Source of the DNA: Acidobacteriaceae bacterium
GTDB lineage: Bacteria > Acidobacteriota > Terriglobia > Terriglobales > Acidobacteriaceae
Assembly (NCBI GenBank): GCA_030041305.1
Contig: JASHOC010000057.1
Location: 1 to 32,783, forward strand
Reading direction: 5' to 3'
Length of the DNA: 32,783 nucleotides
The notes beneath the pieces were generated by a model. The model did no database searches. It saw nothing but the letters and a program-made list of their open reading frames with translations, and was not told where the DNA came from. Each line of letters opens with the position of its first letter. The stretch's first letter is position 1. Of this stretch, positions 1 to 7,163 are shown piece after piece. The translations under genes were made by a program, and so were the position numbers.

Positions 1-156
1 CTTCTCGCCAGCGCATCCTGGACAGCGAAAACCCGTCGGCCAACGCAGCCGCTCCAGATAGGCAACGCACGATTGCTCGTCGGGAAACCACGCGCGAAAC
101 TGCTGCCAAGTGCCTGGATAATCAAGCTGTTTTGAAACTTCAGACGCGCGAACCAC
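1..156 (-). CDS. IS1595-family transposase, N-terminal part (cut by window start)
   Basis: Reading leftward from a GTG at 156-154, 52 codons stay open to the window edge. The peptide contains FPDEQSC and then LERLRWPTGFRCPGC, the layout of the N-terminal zinc-ribbon region of IS1595/ISXO2-type transposases (an acidic-Cys turn, then RWP-GF-CP-C). This domain is thought to bind the element ends; the DDE nuclease domain would lie off-window. An in-frame TAG lies four codons before the GTG, so the start cannot be much further upstream. No good ribosome binding site is visible. The first 14 codons lie inside an 82-bp repeat that occurs inverted at the right end of the window. The family call rests on motif recognition only. 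Confidence 0.75.
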   Translation of the reverse strand, partial: MVRASEVSKQLDYPGTWQQFRAWFPDEQSCVAYLERLRWPTGFRCPGCAGEK

Positions 157-196
157 AATATCTTGAGTCTACTGTATTAAGGGAGCTACCCCACTT
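115..196 (-). repeat. 82-bp inverted repeat, left copy (IS1595-type element end)
   Basis: This stretch is identical base for base to the reverse complement of 32587-32668. It covers the tip of the insertion sequence, its leader and the first 14 transposase codons. Identity stops at 115, where the right copy is interrupted by another element, and at 196, where the flanking DNA differs. The tip probably lies at the GGGGTAGCTCCC (minus strand) ending at 192; the last four matching bases may be chance or part of the element. Confidence 0.95.
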
Positions 197-345
197 AGAG
201 AAATAACCGGAAAGCCTTCAACGAAGCATAAGTTACATAGCATCAATCACTTATGGGAGATCGAGAAAATTGGGGGCTTGACACGTGTGGGGCGTGACGG
301 CAGAGGAAGCCTTTTTCGACCGATGAACACTGGTTCGCCGTGCGC

Positions 346-1803
346 TCAGGTCTTCGCGGGCTGAGGGGTGGGCGCAAGGGGCTCGACGCGGATTTTGGCG
401 ATGCGGCGGGCGTCCATTTCGACGACGGTGAGGCGGCGGTCTTCGAAGTCGACCGACTCACCCGCCTCTGGAATGTGCCCCAGGCGAACGAGCAGGAAGC
501 CGGCGAGGGTTTCAATGCCGCCCTCGCGCGGCAGGTCCCAATGCATCTGGGTTTCGAGGTCGCGGAGGTTGACCCCGCCATCGAGAACGAATGCTCCGGA
601 GGCCGTGGCCAGGACCGGCTGCGCGGGGATGTCGAATTCGTCTTCGAATTCGCCAGCGAGTTGCTCGAGGGCGTCCTCGGCAGTCACCAGGCCGACCACG
701 GAGCCGTACTCGTCGACGGCGACGGCGAGATGGCGGCGGCGCCGCTGAAAATCGCGGAGAAGATCGAGGACGGATTTGCTCTCAGGGACGACAAGAACGT
801 CGCGCATGATCTGGCCCAGGCGGAGATCGGGGAGAGGTGGGACGGGAGGCGCGACCGCGGCGGGGCGGATTTCGCGGGGTGAGGAATCGGCCGCTTTGGT
901 CGCGGGGACGGAGGCTTCCGCGGGCCGCGCCTGCGGACGGGTGCGGGCGAACATGAGACGGGCGAGGTCGCGGGCATAGACGACGCCCACGATGTGTTCG
1001 GGTCCGCGGACTTCGTCGTAAACGGGGACCCGGGAACGAAAGTGAGCGACGATGCGGGCCTCGGCCTCATCGATGGGCATGTCGGAGGGCAAAGAGAAAA
1101 TTTTCTGGCGCGGCGTCATGATTTCGCGGACGGGAACGTCGTCGAGCTCCAAGGCGCGATGCACGAGCAGCTCCTGAAAGGGGGGCAGAAGGCCCATGCG
1201 GCGGGCGGAGGTGGCGATGAGCTTGAGTTCCTCAGCGGAGTGGACCTGGGCGCGCTCGGTGACGGGCACGTCGAAAGCGCGCAGGACGGCGGCGGCCGAG
1301 TTGCGCAGCAGGCGGACGGCGGGACGGGTGACAGCCATGAAGACCAGCATGGCCGGCGCGACCGCGGCGGCGAGAGCCTCAGGGCGGCGCAGGGCGAGCG
1401 ACTTGGGCACGAGCTCGCCGACGACCACCTGAAAGTACGTGATCAGGGCGAAGCCCAGGGTGAGGGCCGCGATGTGCGCGTAAAGGCGGGAGTGGGGCAG
1501 CGCGCCAAGCCAGGGCAGTAGAATGGAGACGGCGAGGGGTTCGCCGAGCCAGCCGAGGGCCAGCGAGCAAAGTGTAACGCCGAGCTGGACGGCGGGCAGG
1601 AGATCTTCGAGGCCGCGCTGAAGGCGACGGACGGCGCGGGCGCCCGGTACTTGGGCGGTGAGAAGCTGCTCGACGCGCGTGTCGCGAATGGAGACCAGAG
1701 CGAACTCAGCGGCCACGAAGAATGCGTTGCCCAGGATGAGCATCGCCACGGCAACGGATTTCAAGAGCGTGAGCCCGTGCATCACTGGGGGAGAGGATAG
1801 CAT
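346..1803 (-). CDS. CNNM/CorC/HlyC-type membrane protein with CBS pair
   Basis: The 485-residue protein has the three-part build of the CNNM (DUF21)-CBS-CorC_HlyC family. An N-terminal membrane region with several hydrophobic segments (about residues 10-175) includes the family-typical AAEFALVSIR and VVVGELVPKSLAL. Two CBS motifs follow (about 215-280 and 330-390), the first around REIMTPRQKI and the second around VDEYGSVVGLVTAEDALEQLAGE. The C-terminal transporter-associated domain ends near residue 475. Family members are linked to Mg/Co efflux or membrane-damage resistance; the substrate here is unknown. A Pro/Ala-rich stretch of about 40 residues (about 285-325) separates the two CBS motifs and is not typical. 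The start could be the ATG at 1803 or Met8 at 1782; neither has a clear ribosome binding site. It stands alone, about 160 bp downstream of a diguanylate cyclase on the same strand. Confidence 0.9.
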   Translation of the reverse strand: MLSSPPVMHGLTLLKSVAVAMLILGNAFFVAAEFALVSIRDTRVEQLLTAQVPGARAVRRLQRGLEDLLPAVQLGVTLCSLALGWLGEPLAVSILLPWLGALPHSRLYAHIAALTLGFALITYFQVVVGELVPKSLALRRPEALAAAVAPAMLVFMAVTRPAVRLLRNSAAAVLRAFDVPVTERAQVHSAEELKLIATSARRMGLLPPFQELLVHRALELDDVPVREIMTPRQKIFSLPSDMPIDEAEARIVAHFRSRVPVYDEVRGPEHIVGVVYARDLARLMFARTRPQARPAEASVPATKAADSSPREIRPAAVAPPVPPLPDLRLGQIMRDVLVVPESKSVLDLLRDFQRRRRHLAVAVDEYGSVVGLVTAEDALEQLAGEFEDEFDIPAQPVLATASGAFVLDGGVNLRDLETQMHWDLPREGGIETLAGFLLVRLGHIPEAGESVDFEDRRLTVVEMDARRIAKIRVEPLAPTPQPAKT

Positions 1804-1965
1804 CCGGCGAAGCGGCTTTCAGTTTCCAGGCTTGTTGGCTGTCGCTTGCTGCGATTCATCGCCGGCTTCGGATTTTTCGCGCGCGACGCCACCGCGCTTT
1901 GCGCCGAGACGCACGCCACCATGAGCTTGATTGCAGCACGGCAATTTGTCTGGCTCTCTTCGAGG

Positions 1966-3288
1966 TCAGGAGCCAGTCGCGGCTCCCGTAGCAGGGACAG
2001 GGTGCGAAAAATGCGACGCGGGGGGCTCTGCAAAGGTTTGGGCGCGCGCAGTGCGTTTGACGGCGTACATATTCCGGTCCGCGGCGATACGAAGGAAGTC
2101 GGCGCTGGAACCGTCTCCGGGAAACACGGCGATGCCGATGCTGGCGCCGATGCTCACACGATGGCCCTCGAGCTCAATGGGGCGGGCGAGAAGCTGCCTT
2201 AGCGAGTGGGCGACAAGTTCGGCCTCGGCGAGACTGGTGGGCTCTTCGAGGATGATGGAAAACTCGTCACCTCCGGTTCGGGCCACAGTGTCGGTGCGGC
2301 GCACGCGGCCGGAGAATATGTCGGCGACGCGCTTGAGCAACAGATCGCCAATGTGATGGCCGGCGGTGTCGTTCACCTGCTTGAAATAATCGAGATCGAC
2401 CAGGAGCAGAGCTGCCTCCGAGCCCGAACGACGCGCCCGTTCGAGGGCGTTCATCAGACGGTCCTGAAAAAGGCGGCGATTGGGGAGTCCGGTCAATTCG
2501 TCATGGAGCGCCAGGTGCTTGTTGTGTTCGATCTGGGCTTCGAGCAGAAGCAGAATCATGCCCATAGCGACTACGTATGTCGGCAGGTTCCAGACCTCAT
2601 TTTCGAGGCGCACGGTGGGAAAAAGGATGTTGACCCCGGGGGCGGCGGCGAACACCGACGCCCAGGCCAAAAAGCCGGCGATGACGATGAAGGCGCCAGT
2701 GCTGGCGCGGCGAAAGGCGAACCAGAAATGAACCCCGCAAGCGAGATACACGGTGAAGAAAATTGCGTTCAGCGCCAGCGAGTGGCCGGTCTTCGGGCGG
2801 TTCTGAAAAAGGACGAGAAATATGCTGAGCCCGCAGTAGAAAGCAACCATCACCCATCGCAAGGGATGATGGAACTGAGGGATCGCGTAGAGCGCAATGC
2901 CGAGGGGCAAAATTCCAAACAGCACCGCCGCTGGCGTCAGGCCCCAGAAGGCGCCAGGCGCCAGCACGAGAAGGCCAATGTACAGGGTAGAAGAAACGAG
3001 GAGGCTCAGCACGATCCCCCTGCTGGAGGGCTGGTCCCGGTAAGGAATCGACGACCAGATGAACAGCATGCCCGCCCAGGCGAGAGACCCGAGGGCAAAG
3101 AAGGTGGCTATCAGTCCGGGGACGCCGGCGAGCGTCGCGAACATGAGGGCGGCAAAGTGAAGGGCGACCATCACCCAGCCCGCGAGCCAGAGGCCGGAGG
3201 AGGGAGATCGGCTCTGGCGAGCGACGGTGGCAAAGGCGCTCGTGAACAACGCAACGGCTCCCAGATCAGGCAGCCTACTCCAGTCCAA
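1966..3288 (-). CDS. membrane-anchored diguanylate cyclase (GGDEF)
   Basis: The protein has 440 residues. The first about 260 form a run of hydrophobic segments (roughly eight), giving an integral membrane sensor of unknown signal. A GGDEF domain follows from about residue 270 (HDELTGLPNRRLFQDRL). The catalytic signature GGDEF is intact at residues 339-343, and an RxxD inhibitory site (RRTD) sits at the right distance before it. It should therefore make cyclic di-GMP at the inner membrane and be product-inhibited. The start is a TTG at 3288, supported by GGAGGGG five to ten bases upstream; no better in-frame start exists. The gene is divergent from a second, soluble cyclase at 3756, with 467 bp between. 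No EAL or HD-GYP domain is present, so only synthesis is expected. Confidence 0.9.
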   Translation of the reverse strand: MDWSRLPDLGAVALFTSAFATVARQSRSPSSGLWLAGWVMVALHFAALMFATLAGVPGLIATFFALGSLAWAGMLFIWSSIPYRDQPSSRGIVLSLLVSSTLYIGLLVLAPGAFWGLTPAAVLFGILPLGIALYAIPQFHHPLRWVMVAFYCGLSIFLVLFQNRPKTGHSLALNAIFFTVYLACGVHFWFAFRRASTGAFIVIAGFLAWASVFAAAPGVNILFPTVRLENEVWNLPTYVVAMGMILLLLEAQIEHNKHLALHDELTGLPNRRLFQDRLMNALERARRSGSEAALLLVDLDYFKQVNDTAGHHIGDLLLKRVADIFSGRVRRTDTVARTGGDEFSIILEEPTSLAEAELVAHSLRQLLARPIELEGHRVSIGASIGIAVFPGDGSSADFLRIAADRNMYAVKRTARAQTFAEPPASHFSHPVPATGAATGS

Positions 3289-3487
3289 GGGCCCCTCCGA
3301 ACTGCATTCCTCGTTCGATGCGTTCCGATGCGGTGATGCCGGGTCTGCGTCGTGGACGGGCCGCTCCGGCTTTGGCTGATGTGCCGGTTGCAGACCACAA
3401 CTCCTTCAGGCGTTTAGACCTGAGGATCCTCTGCAACCAAATTTCGTGTCTTCCCCAAGGTTTCTAGGATGGGCATTTTCCCCGAAT

Positions 3488-3509
3488 ATTACCATAGCGC
3501 TTTGGTAAT
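3488..3509. repeat. inverted repeat, possible operator
   Basis: ATTACCA and TGGTAAT form perfect 7-bp arms around an 8-base centre that itself contains AGCGCT. The site lies 200 bp upstream of the leftward cyclase and 247 bp upstream of the rightward one. It could be a dimeric regulator site or a weak hairpin; no T-run follows, so it is not a terminator. Confidence 0.4.
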
Positions 3510-3679
3510 CATGTTAGGCGCCAAAGTAACCCCGTAGTTTTGTTTGACGCGCACCGCCCCAACTTATTCGATTTAATTCACTGAACTTTAAAAGTTTATC
3601 CGCCGCCTAGCGACGGGGAGGAAGTCAATGAACGGCGATCGCGGATGTGGGCGCAGCGCCGGTGAAGTTGCGTCAAGAC

Positions 3680-3706
3680 TTAAGAAAATCGGTTAACTGC
3701 CGATAG
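3680..3706 (+). promoter_or_regulatory. sigma-28 (FliA)-like promoter
   Basis: GCCGATAG at 3699-3706 matches the FliA -10 consensus GCCGATAA at seven of eight bases. Eleven bases upstream, TTAAGAAA (3680-3687) keeps the T-AAG part of the -35 consensus TAAAGTTT. Predicted transcription would start near 3713, giving a leader of about 43 nt before the ATG at 3756. The match is by eye; the -35 half is weak. Confidence 0.5.
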
Positions 3707-3755
3707 AAGCGGAGAGAACCCGGTGGATGGAGCAGTGCGCGCGGAGTAAAGGCCA

Positions 3756-4823
3756 ATGATCTCGCTCAAGAAATATCTGGACTCAACCTGGGTGACGGCG
3801 CCCAAGGAGTCGCCGCAAGAGACCGGGATGCTCACTGCGGCGCTTGCGGCCTACGGCTCGGCGCTGGCGGAGATGGGCAACTGCAGTCTGGATGCCTGCC
3901 CCGGCCTGGGTCGCGGCTTGAAGCAGCGGCTGGAGGAACTGAAAGCGGCGTTGAACCCGGCCATGCTGCGCGAGGAGGTGGAAGAGACCGACCGGGGCGT
4001 GCAAGAGCAGTTGCGGGATTGGGGTTTGCGCACGGCCCGGCACTTCCGTGAGAAGGCCAACGAGGTGAAGGAACTGTTGCTGGTGATGGCGCGCGCCGCC
4101 GAAGGGGTAGGAACGCGCGACCAGCGCTGCGCCGGACAGATGAACCAGGTGACAGAGCGGCTCAAACGGATTGCCAGCCTCGACGATCTGACCGAGATTC
4201 GCGCCTCCATTGAGATGAGCGCGGCAGAGTTGAAGAGCTCCATCGCGCGCATGACAGAGGAGGGCAAAGCCGCTGCGGAGGAACTGCGCAAGCAGGTTTC
4301 GACGTACCAGGCCAAGCTGGAGGAGGCTGAGGAGATTGCCGCGCGTGACGCGTTGACCGGGGTGCGCAGCCGGCTCTGCGTGGAAACCCAGATGGAGAAT
4401 CGCATTGCGGCCAGCGCCAGGTTTTGCCTGGCCATGGTCGACATCGACGACTTCAAGCGCATAAACGACGAGCACGGCCACGTGACCGGCGACGAACTGC
4501 TCAAGCAGTTTGCCGGAGAGCTGTGTTCGGTGTGCCGCGCCACCGACGTGATCGGCCGATGGGGCGGCGATGAGTTCGTGGTTCTGCTCGACTGCAGCCG
4601 CGAAGAAGCGAACGAGCGCATCGAGCGGCTCACACGGTGGGTGTGTGGCGATTACACCGTCGCAGGCCAATCCGGCGCCATCAGGCTCAGAGTCGATGCG
4701 TCGATCGGCGTCGCCGAGCACGTTCCGGGCGAATCGATAAAATCCCTCGTCGCCCGCGCCGACGCGGCGATGTATGCGGTCAAAGCCATGGTCCGGGAGC
4801 AGGGAAGCGGCGGGACCGTCTAG
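3756..4823 (+). CDS. soluble diguanylate cyclase with helical N-terminal region
   Basis: The protein has 355 residues and no membrane segment. The C-terminal GGDEF domain begins near residue 198 (DALTGVRSRL). It carries MVDIDDFKRINDEHGH, the catalytic GGDEF at 270-274 and an intact RxxD inhibitory site (RATD) just before it, so it should be an active, feedback-inhibited cyclic di-GMP synthase. Residues 1-195 belong to no domain I recognise. They are largely helical and charged, with a probable coiled coil at about 140-195 that would help dimerisation. GGAG at 3742-3745 precedes the ATG. A FliA-like promoter upstream suggests expression with the motility genes, although none lie in this window. 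It is divergent from the membrane cyclase at 1966-3288. Confidence 0.9.
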   Translation: MISLKKYLDSTWVTAPKESPQETGMLTAALAAYGSALAEMGNCSLDACPGLGRGLKQRLEELKAALNPAMLREEVEETDRGVQEQLRDWGLRTARHFREKANEVKELLLVMARAAEGVGTRDQRCAGQMNQVTERLKRIASLDDLTEIRASIEMSAAELKSSIARMTEEGKAAAEELRKQVSTYQAKLEEAEEIAARDALTGVRSRLCVETQMENRIAASARFCLAMVDIDDFKRINDEHGHVTGDELLKQFAGELCSVCRATDVIGRWGGDEFVVLLDCSREEANERIERLTRWVCGDYTVAGQSGAIRLRVDASIGVAEHVPGESIKSLVARADAAMYAVKAMVREQGSGGTV

Positions 4824-4916
4824 CCGCGCAAAGAACGGATCCGCTGGAGCGGCGCGGTGGGGCCGGGAACTCTGCGGGCGAGAAAACCCTCCATCAACGG
4901 GAGTCGTGCGGGGCTC

Positions 4917-5591
4917 TCAATATCCGTTCGCCACCAGCCAGCTTGCCGTAAGCTCGAATTCCGGCTTTTTTGCGGCGGAAAGCTGGGCAGCGGCGAGTTT
5001 CACCAGAACATCGGCCTCGATATTCATCGGGGCGCCCACGGTCAACGTGTGCAGGTTGGTTCGCCAATAGGTTAAGGGCAGAATGGCGATCGAAATCGTC
5101 TCGCCGTCATAGTCGGCGATGGTCAGGCTGATGCCTTCGACCGCCACCGATCCCTTGTGCAGCATCCACGGGCGAACGCTCTCGGGAACGCGCACCCTAA
5201 GCGTCCAATCGGTGGTTTGCCGGTCGAAGGCGGGGCTGTTCTCGGGGATCACGGGGTCGAGAGCGGTCATGACGCCACAGCCGTCCACATGGCCTTGGAC
5301 AATATGGCCGCCGAGCGGACTGCCGGCCGCCGTGGGCAACTCCAGGTTGACGCGCGCGCCAGGCTGGAGCGACCCGAGCGAGGTGCGGTCCAGTGTTTCC
5401 TGGGCGAGATCGGCGTGAAAGTAAATGGGGTCGGGATCCAGAGCGGTCAGGCAAACGCCGGAAACGCCCAGCGAATCGCCTTCGCGGAGTCGCGCGGCAA
5501 TTCCCGGAGCCTTGACGGTGATGCGCCGCACGCCGCCCCGGTCGACCAGGCTGACCAGCGCGCCCGTCTGCTCGATGATGCCGGTGAACAT
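4917..5591 (-). CDS. ribE: riboflavin synthase, alpha chain
   Basis: Riboflavin synthase converts two 6,7-dimethyl-8-ribityllumazine molecules to riboflavin plus the pyrimidine precursor, in the cytoplasm as a trimer. The 224-residue protein has the two tandem lumazine-binding repeats of the family. The first starts MFTGIIEQTG; the second begins near residue 100 with GGHIVQGHVDG. The start is placed at the ATG at 5591 because MFTGIIE is the universal N-terminus, although the frame is open 13 codons further to an ATG at 5630. There is no clear ribosome binding site, and TACACT lies six bases before the ATG. The first 145 bp overlap the 3' end of the SGNH esterase frame in a different reading frame, so translational coupling is possible. 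No other riboflavin gene is in the window. Confidence 0.93.
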   Translation of the reverse strand: MFTGIIEQTGALVSLVDRGGVRRITVKAPGIAARLREGDSLGVSGVCLTALDPDPIYFHADLAQETLDRTSLGSLQPGARVNLELPTAAGSPLGGHIVQGHVDGCGVMTALDPVIPENSPAFDRQTTDWTLRVRVPESVRPWMLHKGSVAVEGISLTIADYDGETISIAILPLTYWRTNLHTLTVGAPMNIEADVLVKLAAAQLSAAKKPEFELTASWLVANGY

Positions 5592-6268
5592 GCGTCCAGT
5601 GTAAGGGATCGCCAACGGCTCGCGCCCCATGTGCCGGCCGTGGCCGCTGTCTTGCGCAGCAAGGGCCGCAGGGCAGGGAACAGCGTCTCAGCAATAATGT
5701 GTGCGCCTTTCGCGGTGGGATGGATGCCATCAGCCTGGATGGCGCCGGGAACCGCAATCAGATCCTTATAGAGCATGGGCACAAGCGCCGTGTGATAACG
5801 AGCAGCGACCTCGGGAAAGATGGCCTGGAAGGTGCGGATGTAATCGGGTCCGTAATCGGGCGGCAGCGTGATGCCGGCCACCAGCACCGCAATGTGCGCA
5901 TGCACCAGCGCGCCCACGACCTCGTCGAGATTGGCGCGGGTTTGCGCCGGCGGCAGGCCGCGCAGACCATCGTTGCCGCCGAACTCGACGATGACGACGG
6001 CCGGATGCAAGCCAAGAATAAAGGGCAGTCCGGCAATGGCGTCTTTGGTGGTGGCGCCGCTCGTGCCTCGGTTGATGACTTGGTAATGATAGCCTCGATC
6101 GTTGAGAATCTTCTGTAGGTCGTCCGGGTAAGCCTCCCCGAAAGAAACGCCGTAGCCTGCGGTGATGCTATCGCCGTAGCACACCAAAACATGCCCCTTG
6201 GCGGCGCGGACCGGGAGGCCGACGGCGAGCAGACAGAATGCAACGGAAACTACGCGCCGAGCGTCCAC
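5447..6268 (-). CDS. TesA-like SGNH esterase/lysophospholipase, extended C-terminus
   Basis: The N-terminus is a likely signal peptide (MDARRVVSVAFCLLAVGLPVRAA), so the enzyme probably acts in the periplasm. SGNH blocks are complete: CYGDSITAGYG with the catalytic Ser (block I), EFGGNDGLRG (block III) and DGIHPTAKGAH with catalytic Asp and His (block V). This matches the arylesterase/TesA group, which hydrolyses acyl esters and lysolipids. Family members normally end soon after block V, near residue 207 here. The frame runs on for about 66 Arg/Ser/Ala-rich residues that overlap ribE in another frame and look like an untranslated-frame sequence. Either the native stop was lost or a small frameshift lies near 5640. 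It is divergent from the ABC exporter genes, the same arrangement as tesA and ybbA-ybbP in enterobacteria. Confidence 0.85.
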   Translation of the reverse strand: MDARRVVSVAFCLLAVGLPVRAAKGHVLVCYGDSITAGYGVSFGEAYPDDLQKILNDRGYHYQVINRGTSGATTKDAIAGLPFILGLHPAVVIVEFGGNDGLRGLPPAQTRANLDEVVGALVHAHIAVLVAGITLPPDYGPDYIRTFQAIFPEVAARYHTALVPMLYKDLIAVPGAIQADGIHPTAKGAHIIAETLFPALRPLLRKTAATAGTWGASRWRSLTLDACSPASSSRRARWSAWSTGAACGASPSRLRELPRDSAKAIRWAFPAFA

Positions 6269-6355
6269 GGAAATAGTGTACTCAGAGGCTGGAAGGACCG
6301 TGAAACCGAAGAGGACGAAAAATGAGACCGCGTGCGCCAGCCGTTTACCGCCCGC

Positions 6356-6418
6356 TGATCACTGACCATTGACCGCTGACCATTGACCGCTGGTCACTGA
6401 CCACTGACCACTGACCAC
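6356..6418. repeat. heptanucleotide tandem repeat, nine units
   Basis: Nine consecutive 7-bp units follow the pattern TGACCAC with variants TGATCAC, TGACCAT, TGACCGC and TGGTCAC. The last three units are identical. The array ends seven bases before the ribosome binding site of the ABC ATPase gene and lies between it and the divergent esterase gene. It resembles the short tandemly repeated heptamers known from cyanobacteria in period only. Confidence 0.9.
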
Positions 6419-6437
6419 TGCCATTGGAGGAAACTGC

Positions 6438-7163
6438 GTGATTGAGGTCCGCGACGCGAAAAGGTGGATTCAGAATGGCGCGCGCCGCGTCGAGATTCTG
6501 AGGGGGATATCGCTCGCGATCCCGGCCCGGCAGTTTTTGGCCATTGTGGGCGCAAGCGGGAGCGGGAAGAGCACGCTGCTGGGGCTGCTGGCGGGGCTCG
6601 ACAGCCCCAGCGCCGGCGAAATCTGGCTCGACGGAATTCCGATTCACAACCTGGCTGAGGCCGAGCTGGCCGCGGTGCGCGGCCGCAAGATCGGTTTTGT
6701 CTTTCAGTCCTATCAACTCATCCAGACACTGACCGCGTTAGAAAACGTGTTGCTGCCCTATGAGCTGAATGTGGAAGGGAGCGGAGTGGCGACGGCGCGG
6801 CGCTTACTGGAAGAGGTAGGCTTGCGCGACCGGATGGATCACTACCCCGTGCAGCTCTCAGGCGGCGAGCAGCAGCGTGTGGCCCTGGCGCGCGCGTTTG
6901 TGGCCGATCCGCCCATTGTGATGGCCGATGAGCCGACTGGCAACCTCGACGCCGCCAATGGGCGCCTGGTGCTGGACCTTCTCCTGAAGCGCAATCGCGA
7001 GGCGGGTACGACGCTGGTGCTGGTGACGCACGATGCGGAAATTGCCGGCTGCGCCGACCGCAAGATCGTGCTCAGGGACGGCCTGGTGGTGGAAGATACG
7101 CTGCCATGCGAGGCTCTGGCTTCGCCCGCTGCGCTGGTCCCGAGCGAGGAGAAAAATGGCTGA
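6438..7163 (+). CDS. ABC transporter ATPase, LolD/YbbA type
   Basis: The 241-residue ATPase has Walker A GASGSGKST at 38-46, a Q-loop in GFVFQSYQL, the ABC signature LSGGEQQRVALARAF and Walker B IVMADEPTGNLD, followed by the switch His in VTHD. The DEPTGNLD form and the short length place it in the MacB/LolD/YbbA group, which works with FtsX-type permeases to move lipids, lipoproteins or other compounds out of the membrane rather than import solutes. The start is a GTG at 6438, set by GGAGGA at 6426-6431. The stop overlaps the permease start by 8 bp, so the two are one operon. A heptamer repeat array fills most of the region upstream. Confidence 0.92.
   Translation: MIEVRDAKRWIQNGARRVEILRGISLAIPARQFLAIVGASGSGKSTLLGLLAGLDSPSAGEIWLDGIPIHNLAEAELAAVRGRKIGFVFQSYQLIQTLTALENVLLPYELNVEGSGVATARRLLEEVGLRDRMDHYPVQLSGGEQQRVALARAFVADPPIVMADEPTGNLDAANGRLVLDLLLKRNREAGTTLVLVTHDAEIAGCADRKIVLRDGLVVEDTLPCEALASPAALVPSEEKNG

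Larger units (their letters stand above)
3289..3755. other. intergenic region between divergent diguanylate cyclases
   Basis: This 467-bp stretch has no credible gene. It holds a 22-bp inverted repeat (3488-3509), an AT-richer segment (about 3430-3600) likely to contain the promoter of the leftward gene, and a FliA-like promoter for the rightward gene (3680-3706). I looked for a cyclic di-GMP (GEMM) riboswitch in the leaders and did not find its conserved core. Confidence 0.6.

Noticed and set aside
1835..1852. Sigma-54-like TTGGCTGTCGCTTGCT
   Set aside because: The GG-to-GC spacing is one base short and no rightward gene follows.
3600..3755. Possible cyclic di-GMP riboswitch before the diguanylate cyclase
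   Set aside because: The conserved GEMM core and its paired helices are absent; the sequence is better explained by a FliA-like promoter and a short leader.
5570..5600. Leaderless promoter for ribE (TACACT six bases before the ATG)
   Set aside because: No -35 box at 16-18 bases and the site lies within the upstream gene frame; chance is likely.
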